Positions 1 through 27,627 of a DNA stretch of 64,000 nt are shown in pieces. A program made the position numbers and the translations under genes. The DNA comes from Metaphire vulgaris. Its lineage: Eukaryota > Annelida > Clitellata > Crassiclitellata > Megascolecidae. The stretch is taken from assembly GCA_018105865.1 (NCBI GenBank), contig CM030866.1, positions 2,763,019 through 2,827,018 on the forward strand, given 5' to 3'. Under the pieces are notes generated by a model. The model saw only the letters and a program-made list of their open reading frames with translations, made no database searches and was not told the DNA's origin. How positions within the stretch are numbered: position 1 is the stretch's first letter; every line of letters begins with the position of its first letter.

Positions 1-113
1 ACCAACTATTGCGTAATTTCGATTCTCTCCGTTATATGACCAATGAGCCAATGAAATCTATAGCGCCATTATGCAGTGATGCCCATAGCATCAGCCGTTG
101 TTGTATATAGCTC

Positions 114-164
<51 letters not shown>

Positions 165-845
165 TTGCATGGCAGTTATCTCTCTTACAAGTTTTCAATT
201 TGTCATCTTACAGCATTGCCTTTTTGAAATTATTCTTAATTATAGAGCTGTTGGAGTTTCCTAAGGGATGTCTGCGTATCTGATGAGGTAGGGTTATGCT
301 AAGTGTGTGTTTTGGCATTTCAGTTTCATTTTTGGCAATATGATTTAATCTTAAAGAAAGTTGTTGCCAGTTCAAATTGATGTCAAGCTTTTTTCTTGTC
401 ATTTTTTTTCTTATTTCTTGCCAAAGTCAAATCAGTTGAGCCAGCCTAATTATTTTCTTTATTGAAATGGTTTTACAAGTTTTGCTTTCATAGGAGTTTC
501 TGTTCAAATAAACATACCGTCATATATTGCATTATTCAAACTAAAATCGCATGCACACTAGTTACTTCATAATCTAACAGTCATGATTTCAGAATAATGT
601 AATTTAATTTTTATTCTTAACCCTCATTAGAACCTTGGGGTGCAAATACACCCCAACGTGTAGGCCTACATAATGCCTGTTAAACATTGTAAAGCATGCA
701 AATTTTGGGGAATGGTTTCATGACTTTGTTCATATACATTCAGCAAAACAGTGTTTTTGCTGAAAACTAAATAAATAGATTTGGGGTGCGTTTACACCCC
801 AAGGTTATGGAACGTTACACTTTTACGAGGTTCTAATGAGGGATA

Positions 846-900
<55 letters not shown>

Positions 901-973
901 GTGAAAGCTAAGATAAATCATACTCTGAAATGTGAGTGAATGATTACTTTATCGGATGTTTTTTATTCATTAG
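1..973. other. COG1 intron sequence upstream of the first visible exon
   Basis: Holds (ATT)n at about 114-163, the MITE at 621-842 and (AAT)n at about 848-897. TATAGCGCCATTATG near 60 is a motif that recurs in other repeats of the window. No exon could be supported. Confidence 0.6.
621..842. mobile_element. MITE with CCCTCATTAGAACCT inverted ends
   Basis: The terminal inverted repeats CCCTCATTAGAACCT and AGGTTCTAATGAGGG are perfect. Sub-terminal TTGGGGTGCAAATACACCCCAA-like hairpins sit at each end. TTAA flanks the left side and ATAA the right. It lies upstream of the first COG1 exon in the window. Confidence 0.7.
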
Positions 974-16615
<15,642 letters not shown>

Positions 16616-16650
16616 CTTTGTGTTGTTACCTGCGGGCACAGGTGAGATGC

Positions 16651-16656
16651 AATAAA
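16651..16656 (+). terminator. COG1 poly(A) signal AATAAA
   Basis: A canonical AATAAA lies 36 nt after the COG1 stop codon, so the transcript probably ends near 16670-16680 with a very short 3' UTR. A donor-like CAG|GTGAG at 16640 leaves open a longer form with a 3'-UTR intron. Confidence 0.7.
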
Positions 16657-16759
16657 CAGAAATTTGTTCTAACTAATGAAGTTATTTGTATTGCCTATTG
16701 GCCATAGAATATACCTTTCAACAGCTGTACATTTGTAATTAGGTGATTGGTGCCATTGT

Positions 16760-16948
16760 CAGTGGCGGCTGCAGGATTTGGCAAGTGGGGGTGGGGGCGT
16801 TTGGGTGGCAACTTCTAAGCATGGGGGCCAACTATTTTTTCATAAACCTGGACTAGTCTAGTTGCTTAGAATGAATGCATTGGGGCCACTGGGGGGGGGG
16901 GCAGGCATTCAATAGGGACATGCCCCCACCCTGTGGAGTCGTCTCTGA
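16760..16948. mobile_element. hAT-like MITE, CAGTGGCGGCT family, between COG1 and ING
   Basis: Starts CAGTGGCGGCTGCAGGATTT and ends TGTGGAGTCGTCTCTG. The flanks GCCATTGT and ACCATTGT agree at seven of eight bases. Confidence 0.82.
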
Positions 16949-17064
16949 CCATTGTATCGGTATATGGAGTTCTAAATGCCAGACTTGTGTCTAATCTTAA
17001 ATGCAAAGGGTACTCACAAGTGACAAGCAGGAACAGGGCACAGATGGCTGAAGAAGGTTCAGGC

Positions 17065-17222
17065 CAGCGTTTATTCTAGCCAACTAGACATTGGGGGGAG
17101 TTAAAAATTTTTGGGAGGAACAGACATTGGGGAGGTCATACTACTTGCCAAAATGTCCAAATTTTGGGGGGTATTTCAAACTTGGGGGGAATTCCCCCAG
17201 AAAAGACCTAGAATAAACACTG
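17065..17222. mobile_element. hAT-like MITE, CAGCGTTTATTCTAG family, between COG1 and ING
   Basis: Starts CAGCGTTTATTCTAGCC and ends GACCTAGAATAAACACTG. The flanks GTTCAGGC and GTTAAGGC agree at seven of eight. Confidence 0.78.
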
Positions 17223-18342
17223 GTTAAGGCAGCGAATGCCTGTCTGGTTTAGAATGATTGTTTGTTTTTCTTTCAACGAATGAATTCCTATTTAACAAAC
17301 TGACGTTGACTTGCTTAATTCTGTAATACTCTTTTTTGTTTATATTAACAGGGCCTGGTATGGACGTCTGGCAAATCGATTGATTCAAGTGACATTTTAT
17401 CCCAGTTCCATCTTTCTAGTGCCTTCATGCAAATGAAATTCTGAACAGTAAATGTATAGACATTATTGTACATAGCTAACATGTATTGGTAAAGTTTTGT
17501 GGGATTATAGTGATAGTATGTTGATGAATTGACAGTCACTAAATGTAGGTGAATTGGAAAATAATTTTATTGATTTTTTTATTGGTGTAAAATGTTTTAT
17601 TTCTGTGAAATGCTAAATTTGTTGGCAATAATATAATGATGTGCAGTCATCAGAATTTTTTCCACAACCAACATGAAATTCATTTGTAGGAGGAAGTGTG
17701 GTAGATTTCTGGTTATAGCTTACTGACTCTCCTCCCACTGGTCAACTGTATGTATATAAATGAAAAGTTCCAAGCTGTCATTGACTTATTTAACTAACTT
17801 AAACTGAATAAGCCTAATAAAACAATTAATAATTATCTCCCGGCAGCTCTGGTTCTCCTAATTACTGCACATTCTAAAATGATGTACCATTTTCGACAGT
17901 ATTCGAGTCGATGGGATTTTAATGCCACTGGTCGAGAACTTCAGGCATGTTTGGGATTGGGCAAACAACCTTATAGAAAGACCAATAATAAAACTGATCA
18001 TGTTGATTTGTGATGTGATGTAATGTAGCATTTGTATAACCGTAACACTTAACAATCAAGGAATTCAAAGACGGCTTGAAAAATAAGCTTAATTCATTAC
18101 AAGACCCACTAACATTGATGTGTGACACTGAAACTAACTATTGACTGATACTAAATACGTTATTATAATGGATCTGAAGAAGTTTTATTAAGATATTCGT
18201 GATAATCATATATTATACTGGATCTCTTATTACGGTGCCTCGAGTCAAACATAATTGCGCTTTGAATAGTTGGTTTCATTTACGTACCTACTTGCGTGGG
18301 TGTAATTATAAACAATAGAATCTGATATTAATTTCTATGATT

Positions 18343-18360
18343 TAAAATGGCGGCGGCCAT
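18343..18360 (+). promoter_or_regulatory. YY1/TISU-like element over the ING start codon
   Basis: The start context AAAATGGCGGCGG contains ATGGCGGC, the core shared by YY1 sites and the TISU element (consensus SAASATGGCGGC) of short-leader mRNAs. The -3 and -2 A residues match; -4 and -1 do not. A second in-frame ATG follows four codons later. This suggests, but does not prove, a very short 5' UTR. Confidence 0.4.
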
Positions 18361-21300
18361 GTATTTGGAACATTATTTGGACAGTAAGTTGAAACTGCTG
18401 CTTTTAATTGTTTATATATTTAGTTTTATTTTTTATTTTAGCTCATTATTGCATAATTTTATTTTATCGTTTTGCAAAGCGTCTGTAATTGTATAATTTT
18501 CTTGGATGTTAATCATTGACGTGTACGTGTGTGGTTATAGTGCCTCAGCTGATCGATCCGTTTCTTATTCTTCCGTTTATGTAGCGCATGTCACATAATT
18601 TCAATAGCTTTTATAGCATTCATATGTAGATCCGGTTCTAAAGAGGACAATTTGGTGCTTATACTATGCCTAGGTAGGTCTCTCTCGGTTGAGCGTCCGC
18701 TCTGAAACCGGGAGATGTTCCATCGGCCCGGATTCAATACTCGGGCGGTCAGAGATTTTATTTCTCAGGCAGTCACATGTCCGCCGGTACGGAATGGATG
18801 TTATAATGGTCTTTGTAATGTGTCAAAGGCAGTGAATGGCTGCTATAATAAGTGTCTGACAACGCAGCTACTCACAACTATTAGAACGCGTGCAACAATC
18901 GGTTGTTTACAGAACACAGGACTTGAAGTAATTTTGGATGTTAAAGAACCTGCAAAAAAGATAATTTATTAGAAATCCAGCATTCAAAAGTGCTAAAAAA
19001 ATCTATAAGAACTTCATTAGGCTAGGCTATGTGAATTCGAATCAATGGTGCTTTTGGAATGACCATTAGCTGATGACCTGCATATTGCTGTAATAATACT
19101 ATCGAAGTTTATTCATTCCTGCCAGCAGTGCTTTGACTTTAGGATGACTTGCTTATCGTAGCTGTGACAAGTTGTTTTTCCTCCTTTGCATAATTGACCC
19201 TGGTGGGGCTGTCCATTAATTACATCAACAATTTAGGGGGAGGGGGTTCCAAAGAGTTTGACAGTTGTTGACAGGGAGGGGGTCAAGAGAAGTTGACATC
19301 AACAATTTCACTTTTTAAAAATAATCAAAAAATAAGAAATTTCATGGAATACTACTTATTACAATGGAAAAAGCATGGCAAAAAATGTCATCACCACCAC
19401 ATTTGACACTCGATGAGCAAAAAAGGAAAAAATGGTCATCACTGCAAAAAATAATAACCTTGTTATAGGGACCTGCTATTGATCTTGGGGGGGGGTCAAA
19501 AGTTTTTGATGTAATTATGGGAGGGTAAACTGAAAGTTGACAGTTGTTGACAAGGAGGGAGGGGTCAAAAATTGCTCAAAAATTGTTGACATAATTAATT
19601 GACAGCCCCATATCAGTTTGTTCTTTCACTGGAATTAAGCATTTTAGTCACATTGCCTTTAAGGAAAGCCTATAAGGAAATCTTCACCCAATTTTGTTTG
19701 TGTAATATCTTTATGTTCAGTTCGGATTTTGATCTTTTTAGGCCTGGAAAGTTTGCCGAAAGAGCTACAGAAGAACTTCATACAGATGCGTGAATTGGAT
19801 ACACATTCACAAGGTTATTTGACTCATTTGTCTGACCTGACCCCTACTTTTTGGCCTTAGCTGTGTCAAATTTTGACTAAGTGCCTATGAATGTGGTACG
19901 AGTCTGTTTTAATGAAGTTTCACTGTTTTTTTGTAATCATAAAAATTTTCATATTTTAGTTTTGTGGTAAATTTTGTGTTGGATAAGAGGCTTTGTGATG
20001 AAATGCTTATTGGTTTGTAGCAGGGTTATTTCTAGGATTGTGAATTCGGAGGGGGGTTGTCGACAAACTGTAGGGGTCTCTGCTGAAAAAGTCTGACGAA
20101 CAAAAAAAGGTCATCAAGAGAAATAAAGTTGGAGGGGTGTTACTTCTTGAATTTTAGGGGGGTGTTCGGAGGCTATTTAGGGTACATACCACATGCTTAC
20201 CATTGTTAAGTTAACAAATTTGGGGGTGTAGACCTCAAATTGGGGGGTGTTATGGGGTGTAAAAATATCTCTGGTTTGTAGAATCTGTTTCTCTTTTCTA
20301 GAAATAATGAAACAGATCGACAAGATGACAGATGGCTACTTGATCGGCGTCAGGGGAATGGTCGGAGAGAAGAGAAAGGAACATCTCAACGGAATTCAGA
20401 AACTCTTTGACCAAAGCAAAAAGTTTGGCGACGAGAAGGTTCAGTTGGCGCTGCAGACGTACGAACTTGTGAGTTTTAAGATGGTGTGACTTGCACGTAC
20501 GAACCTGTACTTCAGTATTTCTGTATACGTACAATCTGCACCTGCTACTTGTGACTTATAGGTTTGTACGCTTCCTAGGAGGGTCTGTGGAAGGGCCCCA
20601 GCTGTCAAAAAATTTAGGGTAATATTAGATTAAAATCTTTAGCGTTTGACTTTCACTCTCATCTGTCCACATGAATCTCTTGAGTAGTCTAACTAGGCCC
20701 GGATGTTTGACCTGGGATCTGGTCCCATCCTGTGTCACTCTGGGGCTATGCTCCAGGGGTGTAGAACACGGCGGGGGACTGCGGGGAATGGCCCCACCCA
20801 ATAATTAATGAGGGGTATATAGTATCATTTATTTCCCCAATGTTTTGTGCTTATCCCCCCCCTCATGTTTTGTGTTTCTTTACTTCTTTAACGTTTCAAA
20901 AAGTCTGATAAAGAGAACACAGTCATCACTTGAGTTTAAACATAACCCCCCCCCCAATGCTAATGGCAGGCAGAAATGCATCCCTGGCTAAGCCAGTGTT
21001 TGGGTTGGATTTGATTGTTAGCCGACGTTAATGTTTGTGATTTATTGTATGCTTTTAAGAAGAGGGAGAATGATGTTCGTTAAACTCATCAGAGTGGTTT
21101 TATCATTTCGTGTGTTAAGGTCGACCGCCACATACGCCGCCTCGACGCCGACCTTGCCCGGTTCGAGGCCGAAATCAAAGAAAAACCCGTGGTCGCTACG
21201 TCCACAGCTGCACTGGTGAAAGGACAGAAGGAGAAATCAGGAAAGAACAGGCCTGGAAAGGACAAATTAGGTTACGTAAAAACATAACAAATTTTCAAAT

Positions 21301-21641
21301 TTTTCAAAATAATTTTTTACGGTAAAAAAGATTAAATTGAACATCGTATTTGGTTATTAGTGAGAGCATTTTATGGCAGGGTTGGAGTTGCCGGTGGGGT
21401 TGGAGGGGTTTGAACCCCCCCCCCCCCAGCTAACTTTGCAACCCTCCCAAAAATCATATATCTGTTACATGCAATTTCTGTCATGCATTGAATTTCAGTC
21501 CTCAACCCCCCCTTCCCAGCTCAAATTTCACAACTCCAACACTGTTTTATGGTAAACATTTTGGATGTAAATAGATTCATTTTCTTCATTTATCCATTCT
21601 CTTGTGCTATTCACATTCTATTAATATCAATTTGAATTGTG

Positions 21642-21695
<54 letters not shown>

Positions 21696-21840
21696 TTTTA
21701 TTGTGGCATATGTAAATTGAACATTAGTGCATGGATCTTACTTATTGTTTGTGGAATGACCTGGATCTCTTGCGGATGTATTTGAAGTACCATCGATTGA
21801 TACCCTCGGGTATTAGAGCTGGTGCTATAGAAGTGCACTA

Positions 21841-21913
<73 letters not shown>

Positions 21914-23633
21914 GTGCCTGCTGTTGTATACAAGAATTGAATTTATGCTTGTTGTCTCTGTTTAATATTGATCTTATCTATTGTTGATGATCTTGTTAAG
22001 AGAATTTTTGTGTTTGAACTTGTTTTGTCTTTTTGTGTTAAAGGTCGTAAAGAAAAAGATGGCAAGAAGAAGAAGAGAGAAGATGATGAAGATGGGGAGA
22101 TAGAAGGATCAAAGAAGAAAAAGAAGAAGTATGCATAGATTAATATTTTCATATCTGTTAAGACATTTATTTAATTGCTTTAACTGCCTTAAGAATAGTC
22201 CGTAGTTGAGGTGATTGTAAGCTTACATTCAGTAAGCTAATACATTGAACAGTTTAAATATTACATTGAATATCATTCAGGTTTAAGTTTAGTAATAAGT
22301 TAGTACACTTAACTACTTAACTTTATTCAGGCTTAAGTTCATCATCATCATCATCATCTGACTTCTTCATCATCATTTCAAGTCCTGTTTTCTGTTAACT
22401 CCTTAAGCATTCAACTGTAACTCAATGTAAAATTTCGAATATATCCGGGTCCTGTTAAGGGGTTAATCTTCCTTCTGTGATTTAAACTCCTTTCATGTTC
22501 ATATCTTCTCTTTGCCATCCATTTTTTCCTGGGTCTTCCTCTGCCTCCATTTCCTTCCATCTTAGTGTGGAGTGCCTTGTATGGTACAGCCTCCTTTCAT
22601 CTGTTCTTTTAACATGTATTGACATTCCAGGTTTAAGTTAGGAGTTAAGTAATTGAATGTTATTCAGTTTTAAGGTTAATTATATTAATTACAGACTAAT
22701 TAGTCTTCTTAATTTAGGTTTTACAGTTCAAATTGTTTATTTGTGGTGATTTATTTAGTTATATAATGTGTTCTTGCAGTCTATCGACTAGTCACCACAT
22801 TAATCTTGACTGTACTTACTTACTTATTTACTATCGACTAATCTATCTATCGACTAGTCACTACATTAATCTTGACTTTGCTTACTTATTTACTTGTTGC
22901 TCAGAGGTGAAGAGGCCATTGTTGTGGCTCCAACTCTTGGGATGACTTTGTTGCCGCTGGGGGCGAACCATCCATCCGACGTGCTCGACATGCCAGTCGA
23001 CCCTAACGAGCCAACATATTGCCTGTGTCATCAGGTCTCTTATGGAGAGATGATTGGATGCGACAACCAGGACGTGAGTGTCGATGCTGACTAATATTAT
23101 TTCTTACTTACTGGTTTTCTGCAAGTGCTAAGCTGCCTAACGATTCAGTTACTGTTAAATTGGTGCTAGGACAAAATGTCAGGGGACAAAATGTCACGGA
23201 CAAAATGTCATGGAGACAAAATCTCAGTGGACAAAATGTCAAAAGTGGACAAAATGTCAGCGGACAAAACGTAACACTAACTCTAGCCCTAACCCTAAAC
23301 CGTGCCATTTTGTCCGGCCACGGTTAAATTGTTTGGCAAAACTTCTGCTGACCTACTTGGTGTTAACCCCAAGTAACGCTCGGGGGGGTTGGAAAATCAT
23401 GTGCGAAAAGCGTTAACCCTATAGACATTACTCGTGCAAGATTCTAGTCTATGGTGTTGAATGTTGCTTTTTATCTGTAAATAGTTTTGAGTGTCTGTTA
23501 AAGGAAATTCATTTTTGTGGCATTTCAGTGTCCAATTGAGTGGTTTCACTTTGGCTGCGTTGGTCTAAAAGTCAAGCCGAAGGGAAAGTGGTTTTGTCCC
23601 CGGTGTACTCTGGAGAAGAAGAAGAAAGTATAG
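18347..23633 (+). CDS. ING4/5: ING4/ING5-type inhibitor of growth protein, PHD-finger chromatin reader (7 exons, complete)
   Basis: Nuclear adaptor that reads H3K4me3 and, in the ING4/ING5 branch, belongs to the HBO1 histone acetyltransferase complexes. Exons: 18347-18383, 19742-19813, 20302-20468, 21120-21270, 22044-22128, 22905-23073, 23529-23633; total 786 nt, 261 residues plus TAG (human ING5 240, ING4 249). Residues 1-105 form the helical ING dimerisation domain ([13 protein letters not shown] start; [33 protein letters not shown]). Residues 143-171 are a Lys-rich nuclear-localisation stretch. [20 protein letters not shown] leads into the PHD finger at residues 207-256, with all C4HC3 zinc ligands: C210, C212, C223, C228, H234, C237, C250, C253. 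The histone-pocket aromatics Y209 and W232 are present. The C-terminus is Lys-rich and lacks the longer polybasic tail of ING1/ING2, which favours ING4/5. All introns are GT-AG. A donor at 21276 instead of 21271 would give a premature stop. Confidence 0.96.
18671..18760 (+). mobile_element. tRNA-like sequence, probable SINE head in ING intron 1
   Basis: CTCGGTTGAGCGTCCGCTCT followed by CCCGGATTCAATACTCGGG resembles tRNA D-arm and T-arm segments. Both boxes deviate from consensus. Confidence 0.4.
19204..19610. mobile_element. MITE with long TGGGGCTGTCCATTAATTAC ends in ING intron 1
   Basis: The left end TGGGGCTGTCCATTAATTAC and the right end ATAATTAATTGACAGCCCCA are inverted over more than 25 bp, with further matching TTGACAGTTGTTGACA motifs inside. 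No clear target duplication. Confidence 0.78.
20021..20273. mobile_element. hAT-like MITE, CAGGGTTATTTCTAGG family, TSD GTTTGTAG, in an ING intron
   Basis: Starts CAGGGTTATTTCTAGGATTG and ends GTGTAAAAATATCTCTG. GTTTGTAG is duplicated perfectly on both sides. It lies 28 bp before the third ING exon. Confidence 0.88.
21745..21914 (+). mobile_element. Retroposon 3' tail (GTACCATCGATTGATACC) running into (ATT)n
   Basis: GGAATGACCTGGATCT, GTACCATCGATTGATACC and GGTGCTATAGAAGTGCA precede an (ATT)n tract. The same order appears at 50800-51015 and 55285-55435, and without the tract at 44450-44500. Confidence 0.6.
22340..22625 (-). mobile_element. LINE 3' fragment, antisense in an ING intron, split by a TTAA MITE
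   Basis: The reverse strand reads [20 protein letters not shown], the basic C-terminal motif of LINE ORF2. A (GAT)n tail and the MITE at 22395-22466 follow. Confidence 0.55.
22395..22466 (-). mobile_element. TTAA palindromic MITE inserted in a LINE fragment in an ING intron
   Basis: A 72-bp decayed copy (TTAACTCCTTAAG to CCTGTTAAGGGGTTAA). It splits an antisense LINE 3' fragment at 22340-22620. Confidence 0.75.
23165..23325 (+). repeat. GGACAAAATGTCA short repeats with a telomere-like stretch, in an ING intron
   Basis: About six irregular copies of GGACAAAATGTCA are followed by CTAGCCCTAACCCTAAACC and an inverted copy ATTTTGTCCGG. Confidence 0.75.
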
Positions 23634-24060
23634 ACACTTCGCAGAAATGGTGGCCATGAATAGATCTTGTAAAAATGACGTTGTGTTATGTGCTGTCATA
23701 TCTTGTACTAAGTGGTCGCATCGAGTGTTACTGTTAGATGGTTTACTGCATTCTTATTTATATCTGTACATATATTCGATGGTTTATTTTAGAGACAACT
23801 AACTGACTGGCTTAGATTTCGGAACTAAGATGTTTTTGTATTTTGCGTTTGCATGTTGCTTGTGATAATGAAGAGTTTGTGTATCGCATTGTCCAGGAAA
23901 TTGTGTCAATCTGTTTCGTATTTGTCGACATAAAAGTTCTGTTATGTCACAGAAATTCTGTAAATAGTTTATTTAATTGTTCCGTGTGTGTGTGTGTGTG
24001 TTTGCATGTGTGGAAAATGTATATTTGACAATAAACTATTCCTGGAATGAATTGTGTATT
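23634..24060 (+). terminator. ING 3' UTR and poly(A) signal (AATAAA at 24030-24035)
   Basis: The stretch after the ING stop contains no other gene signal. AATAAA at 24030 is the first canonical signal after the stop, giving a 3' UTR of about 420 nt that also carries a short (GT)n run near 23986. Confidence 0.7.
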
Positions 24061-24803
24061 TTTAAGACATGTTTCTGTGCTTGTGCAACGTTTTTATCTT
24101 TGCCAGTCGAGTCCTTGTTCTAAATTCCAAACTGAATGTTTTTTAATGAAAGTTTGAGCAAAGATCAATTTATTGACAGTTCTATAACATTTAGTTAAAT
24201 TTATTGTTTTCCAAATAAGAGAAATTACAGTTTATCATTGGATTAGAAGGGTTACTGTCTTCGTGCTTTTAAAAGTTTCAGTGGTTGTTTGGATGTCATG
24301 CACTTGTAAAGCTGGGTAATGTTTCATCAGTTTAATTTGTCTCAATAGTCATTCATTGTTATGCATTAAACAGAATGTAATGATTTTACGTGATTTACGT
24401 TATACTGTCCTTGCTTTATTACGTACTGTTAATCCTCTAATGCAAACGGGTCTCTATTACAAGGTGGGTCTCCTGTACAAGCCCCAGTTAAAAATCATTA
24501 GTTCTAAAAGAAGTTGGGGGCTTTTGTTATAGGATTTGTGGTAATTGTTTTGAACTTTTGCATGTATACAGCTAGTTTAAACTCGCTTCTGTGAGAAACA
24601 TATGTGTAAAGTATTATTTGCGGGGTTTTTTCTGTGGAGTGGTGTGATTTATAACGGGTTACATTGTAGAAGTGAGACAGAGCTTGTGGTTCTATGGTCA
24701 GAAATGTTCCAAATCTTTTCCTCTTTGGTTTCGAGGAACTGTTGCTACCAGATAAGAACTTGACCGTTGGAATTTGTCTCAGTTTTCTCCAGACTTCGTA
24801 CGC

Positions 24804-24962
24804 CAGGGGGATATTTCTAGGATTGTGAATTTGGGGGTGTCGACCTCAAATTGGGGGAGGGGTGTTTGGAGCTAATTAGTATGCATACCATTGTCACATT
24901 ACAAAATTTTGGGGGGTGTCGACCTCAAATTGGGGGTGTTAGGGGGTGTAAAAATATCCCTG
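24804..24962. mobile_element. hAT-like MITE, CAGGGTTATTTCTAGG family
   Basis: Starts CAGGGGGATATTTCTAGG and ends GTGTAAAAATATCCCTG. The flanks TCGTACGC and TCATACGC agree at seven of eight. Confidence 0.85.
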
Positions 24963-25251
24963 TCATACGCTGAGTTTGCTTTGAATGGCCGAGTGGCACA
25001 TACATGGATCTCGATATTTGTCCCTGCATTTTGTCGTTACTCACTTCATGTTTCATTGTATGCTTCTTGAATGCCGGTTGATGTAGATATGAAAGTTTCT
25101 AAATGGCGACTGTACTGTGTATTGTTTAATTTTATGTTGACAGATTTTCGTGGTACATTATTCGTCATGATATGCAGTGCTGTCTTTAGAATTGTGCATG
25201 TTGTAGTTCTGATTTCTTTGCTGTAGATTCTGTCTCTGATTACTGTTTCTG

Positions 25252-25582
25252 CAGTGGCGTAGCCAGGATTTCCGGAAGGGAAGGGGGGTTTTGGTTTTGA
25301 TCATGACCAGCTTCGAAAAATCTTGACAAGCAAAAAATAAGGTCATGCTCATCTTTCCTCTTCTACTTTTTCCCTTTGCAGATGTGCTGACAGGCAAAAA
25401 AAGGTCATCACCTTACATCTTTACTATCTAGCACAAATTATTTTGCGTCGGCAGCCAGGGGGGTTTGATCCCCAAAACCGCGTCCGAAAATTTAAAATAT
25501 ACATTTTAAACACGTTTAACAAAATTTTTGTCGTCAGCCAATGGGGGTTTAACCCCCAACTGCCCCTCTGGCTATGCCACTG
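25252..25582. mobile_element. hAT-like MITE, CAGTGGCGTAGCC family
   Basis: Starts CAGTGGCGTAGCCAGGATTT and ends CTGGCTATGCCACTG. The interior has the family motif GACAAGCAAAAAA followed by GGTCAT. The target duplication is decayed. Confidence 0.8.
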
Positions 25583-26007
25583 AGTTTGTACATTTTCAGC
25601 TTATGTGTGTACCGGTAAGTACGTATGCATGTCTGTATGCATTTGTTTGAGTCATAAGCTTTAAGGCATTTCTTGTTTTGCATTTTTCAGCTGAAATGGA
25701 ATTATGGAAGGCAGTGCTGGTTTTCATTCTCTGGTATTTCCTATATTGTCTGTCAGTATTCACACTTCTATTGTTCGGTTATTGATTTGTTCTGGGGGTA
25801 ACTAATCATGGGGGCCAACCATTTGTGTTTAATGTTTGTAGCATTAAGTATAGGGTCCCAAATGCCACTGTCACTACTGGAGCCCCACCTGTTCGGTTAT
25901 TGTTGTTCTAGTAACTATTCCCAGTGTTGTGTTTGTAGGGAGAAGGGGGGGGGGTAAATGCCCTGTCACTACTGAACCCCCCACCCCCACTCCCTCCGCA
26001 GCTGGTC

Positions 26008-26057
<50 letters not shown>

Positions 26058-26549
26058 TGATTTAAAGTGGTTTAGGAGGCTAAGTAAGCCTGTGTGACGT
26101 GTCATGCTATCATTAACTTATTTAATTAACTTATTTGGCATATTCTTTTCCCGCTCTTGTCTGACTCTTTGATACCGGTTAAATATTACAGTTACACAGC
26201 ATGTTAATAATTTTTGGCACTCTATTAGTTGTATTGCCTTCCACTTAAGATACTGGTCGAGGTAGGTACCTGAATGCTATGCTTAGAATTTTACATTTTT
26301 CAAAAAAAACATGCTGTTGCTGGTGTAGGATTTAATTATTTATGTTTCGTGGATTTGCTTAGTTATAGAATTTTCAAAATGATCAAAGGATTGACTTCTT
26401 TTGCCTGGGTAATAAATGTATAAATACTAAAATGTCGATGTACAAGGCTTCAAAATTAATTATGGTTTTACAAGTTAGTTTATCCAGTAATAACAGATCT
26501 AGATTTTCTGCTTTTGTAGGCTTAACACTGAAAAGCATTCAGGTCCACC

Positions 26550-26833
26550 CAGTGGCGTAGCCAGGATTTCTGGAAAGGGGGTTTGGTTTTGACTTTTGTC
26601 CATAACCAACTTTCGAAAAATCTCGGCAAGCAAAAGAGGTCATCCTATGTATCTATCCTATGTCTTTCCTTGTGTTTTCTTTCAGATGCTGACAAGCAAC
26701 AAAGATCCTCACGCCTATGACGCTTAAAAATTGTTGGTCAGCAGCCCCAAGGGAAAATTAAAAATGCATGGATACTTTTTTTCGTCGGCGCCCATGGGGT
26801 TTAACCCCCAACACCCCCTTGGCTACCCCACTG
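26550..26833. mobile_element. hAT-like MITE, CAGTGGCGTAGCC family, TSD GGTCCACC
   Basis: Starts CAGTGGCGTAGCCAGG and ends TTGGCTACCCCACTG, flanked on both sides by GGTCCACC, a perfect 8-bp target duplication. Confidence 0.88.
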
Positions 26834-27627
26834 GGTCCACCATATGGGTGCATCCATATAATATTGACTTGGCGACTTTTTTGCTCAACTGCTTGTTAAC
26901 ATCTAACATCGAGGTTTGGGGGGCATCCAAATTTGAGCCTGCTTTGGGCCCAGGCATCGACCAATCTTGGCACGCCACTGCCTACATTAGGCTTACTTAC
27001 TTATTAAGGGGGATGGGTATTGGATTTATGAGATGCGGCCCCGACTGAATGCGTGCGTATGCATAAATAAATATATGTATATTTAAATGTTATTTTATTG
27101 AATTATCAAACTCACACCAAGTAAGTTTCCACGCCGTATAGGTCATTCGGTGCTCGGTTGACTGGAAATAAACTGATTAACCTTGTGGACACTGTATTAT
27201 TAAAGCTCCTATAGAGCAGAGATCTAAAGGGGAGGGAACGAACCCATACATTGATTGCTGACACTGTTTACAGCTGCACTAGACAGAAAATAGGCGAATT
27301 TGTACGTACGCATAATAATAATAATAATTATTTATTATTATTATATTCAGTGCTGAAAGTCTGTGAAAAAAGATGCAGGAGCGCTCTAGGCGCTGCATGA
27401 GGTGTGTTATTTGTAGCAGTGGTGCCTTTGTTAATAATATCTATAGTCCCTATAGTAGCGTCGTTTACGAAAACCGATAACAATGGGAAGTTTTCACAAA
27501 ATTCAAAAATTGTATTCAACAAATGTTCAAATATAATTCCACAATCTAATTAGGCCTATGGAAAAAAAATTCATGGTCCAAAAGGTGCCGGAGCTCAGCT
27601 CAGCCGTGCACCGGCTGACTTTCAGCA

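Larger units (their letters stand above)
16681..18346. other. Intergenic stretch between COG1 and ING
   Basis: Contains two hAT-like MITEs (16760-16948, 17065-17222). A TTAACAG acceptor-like site at 17352 and a further AATAAA near 17815 could serve a longer COG1 3' UTR. Nothing else was recognised. Confidence 0.55.
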
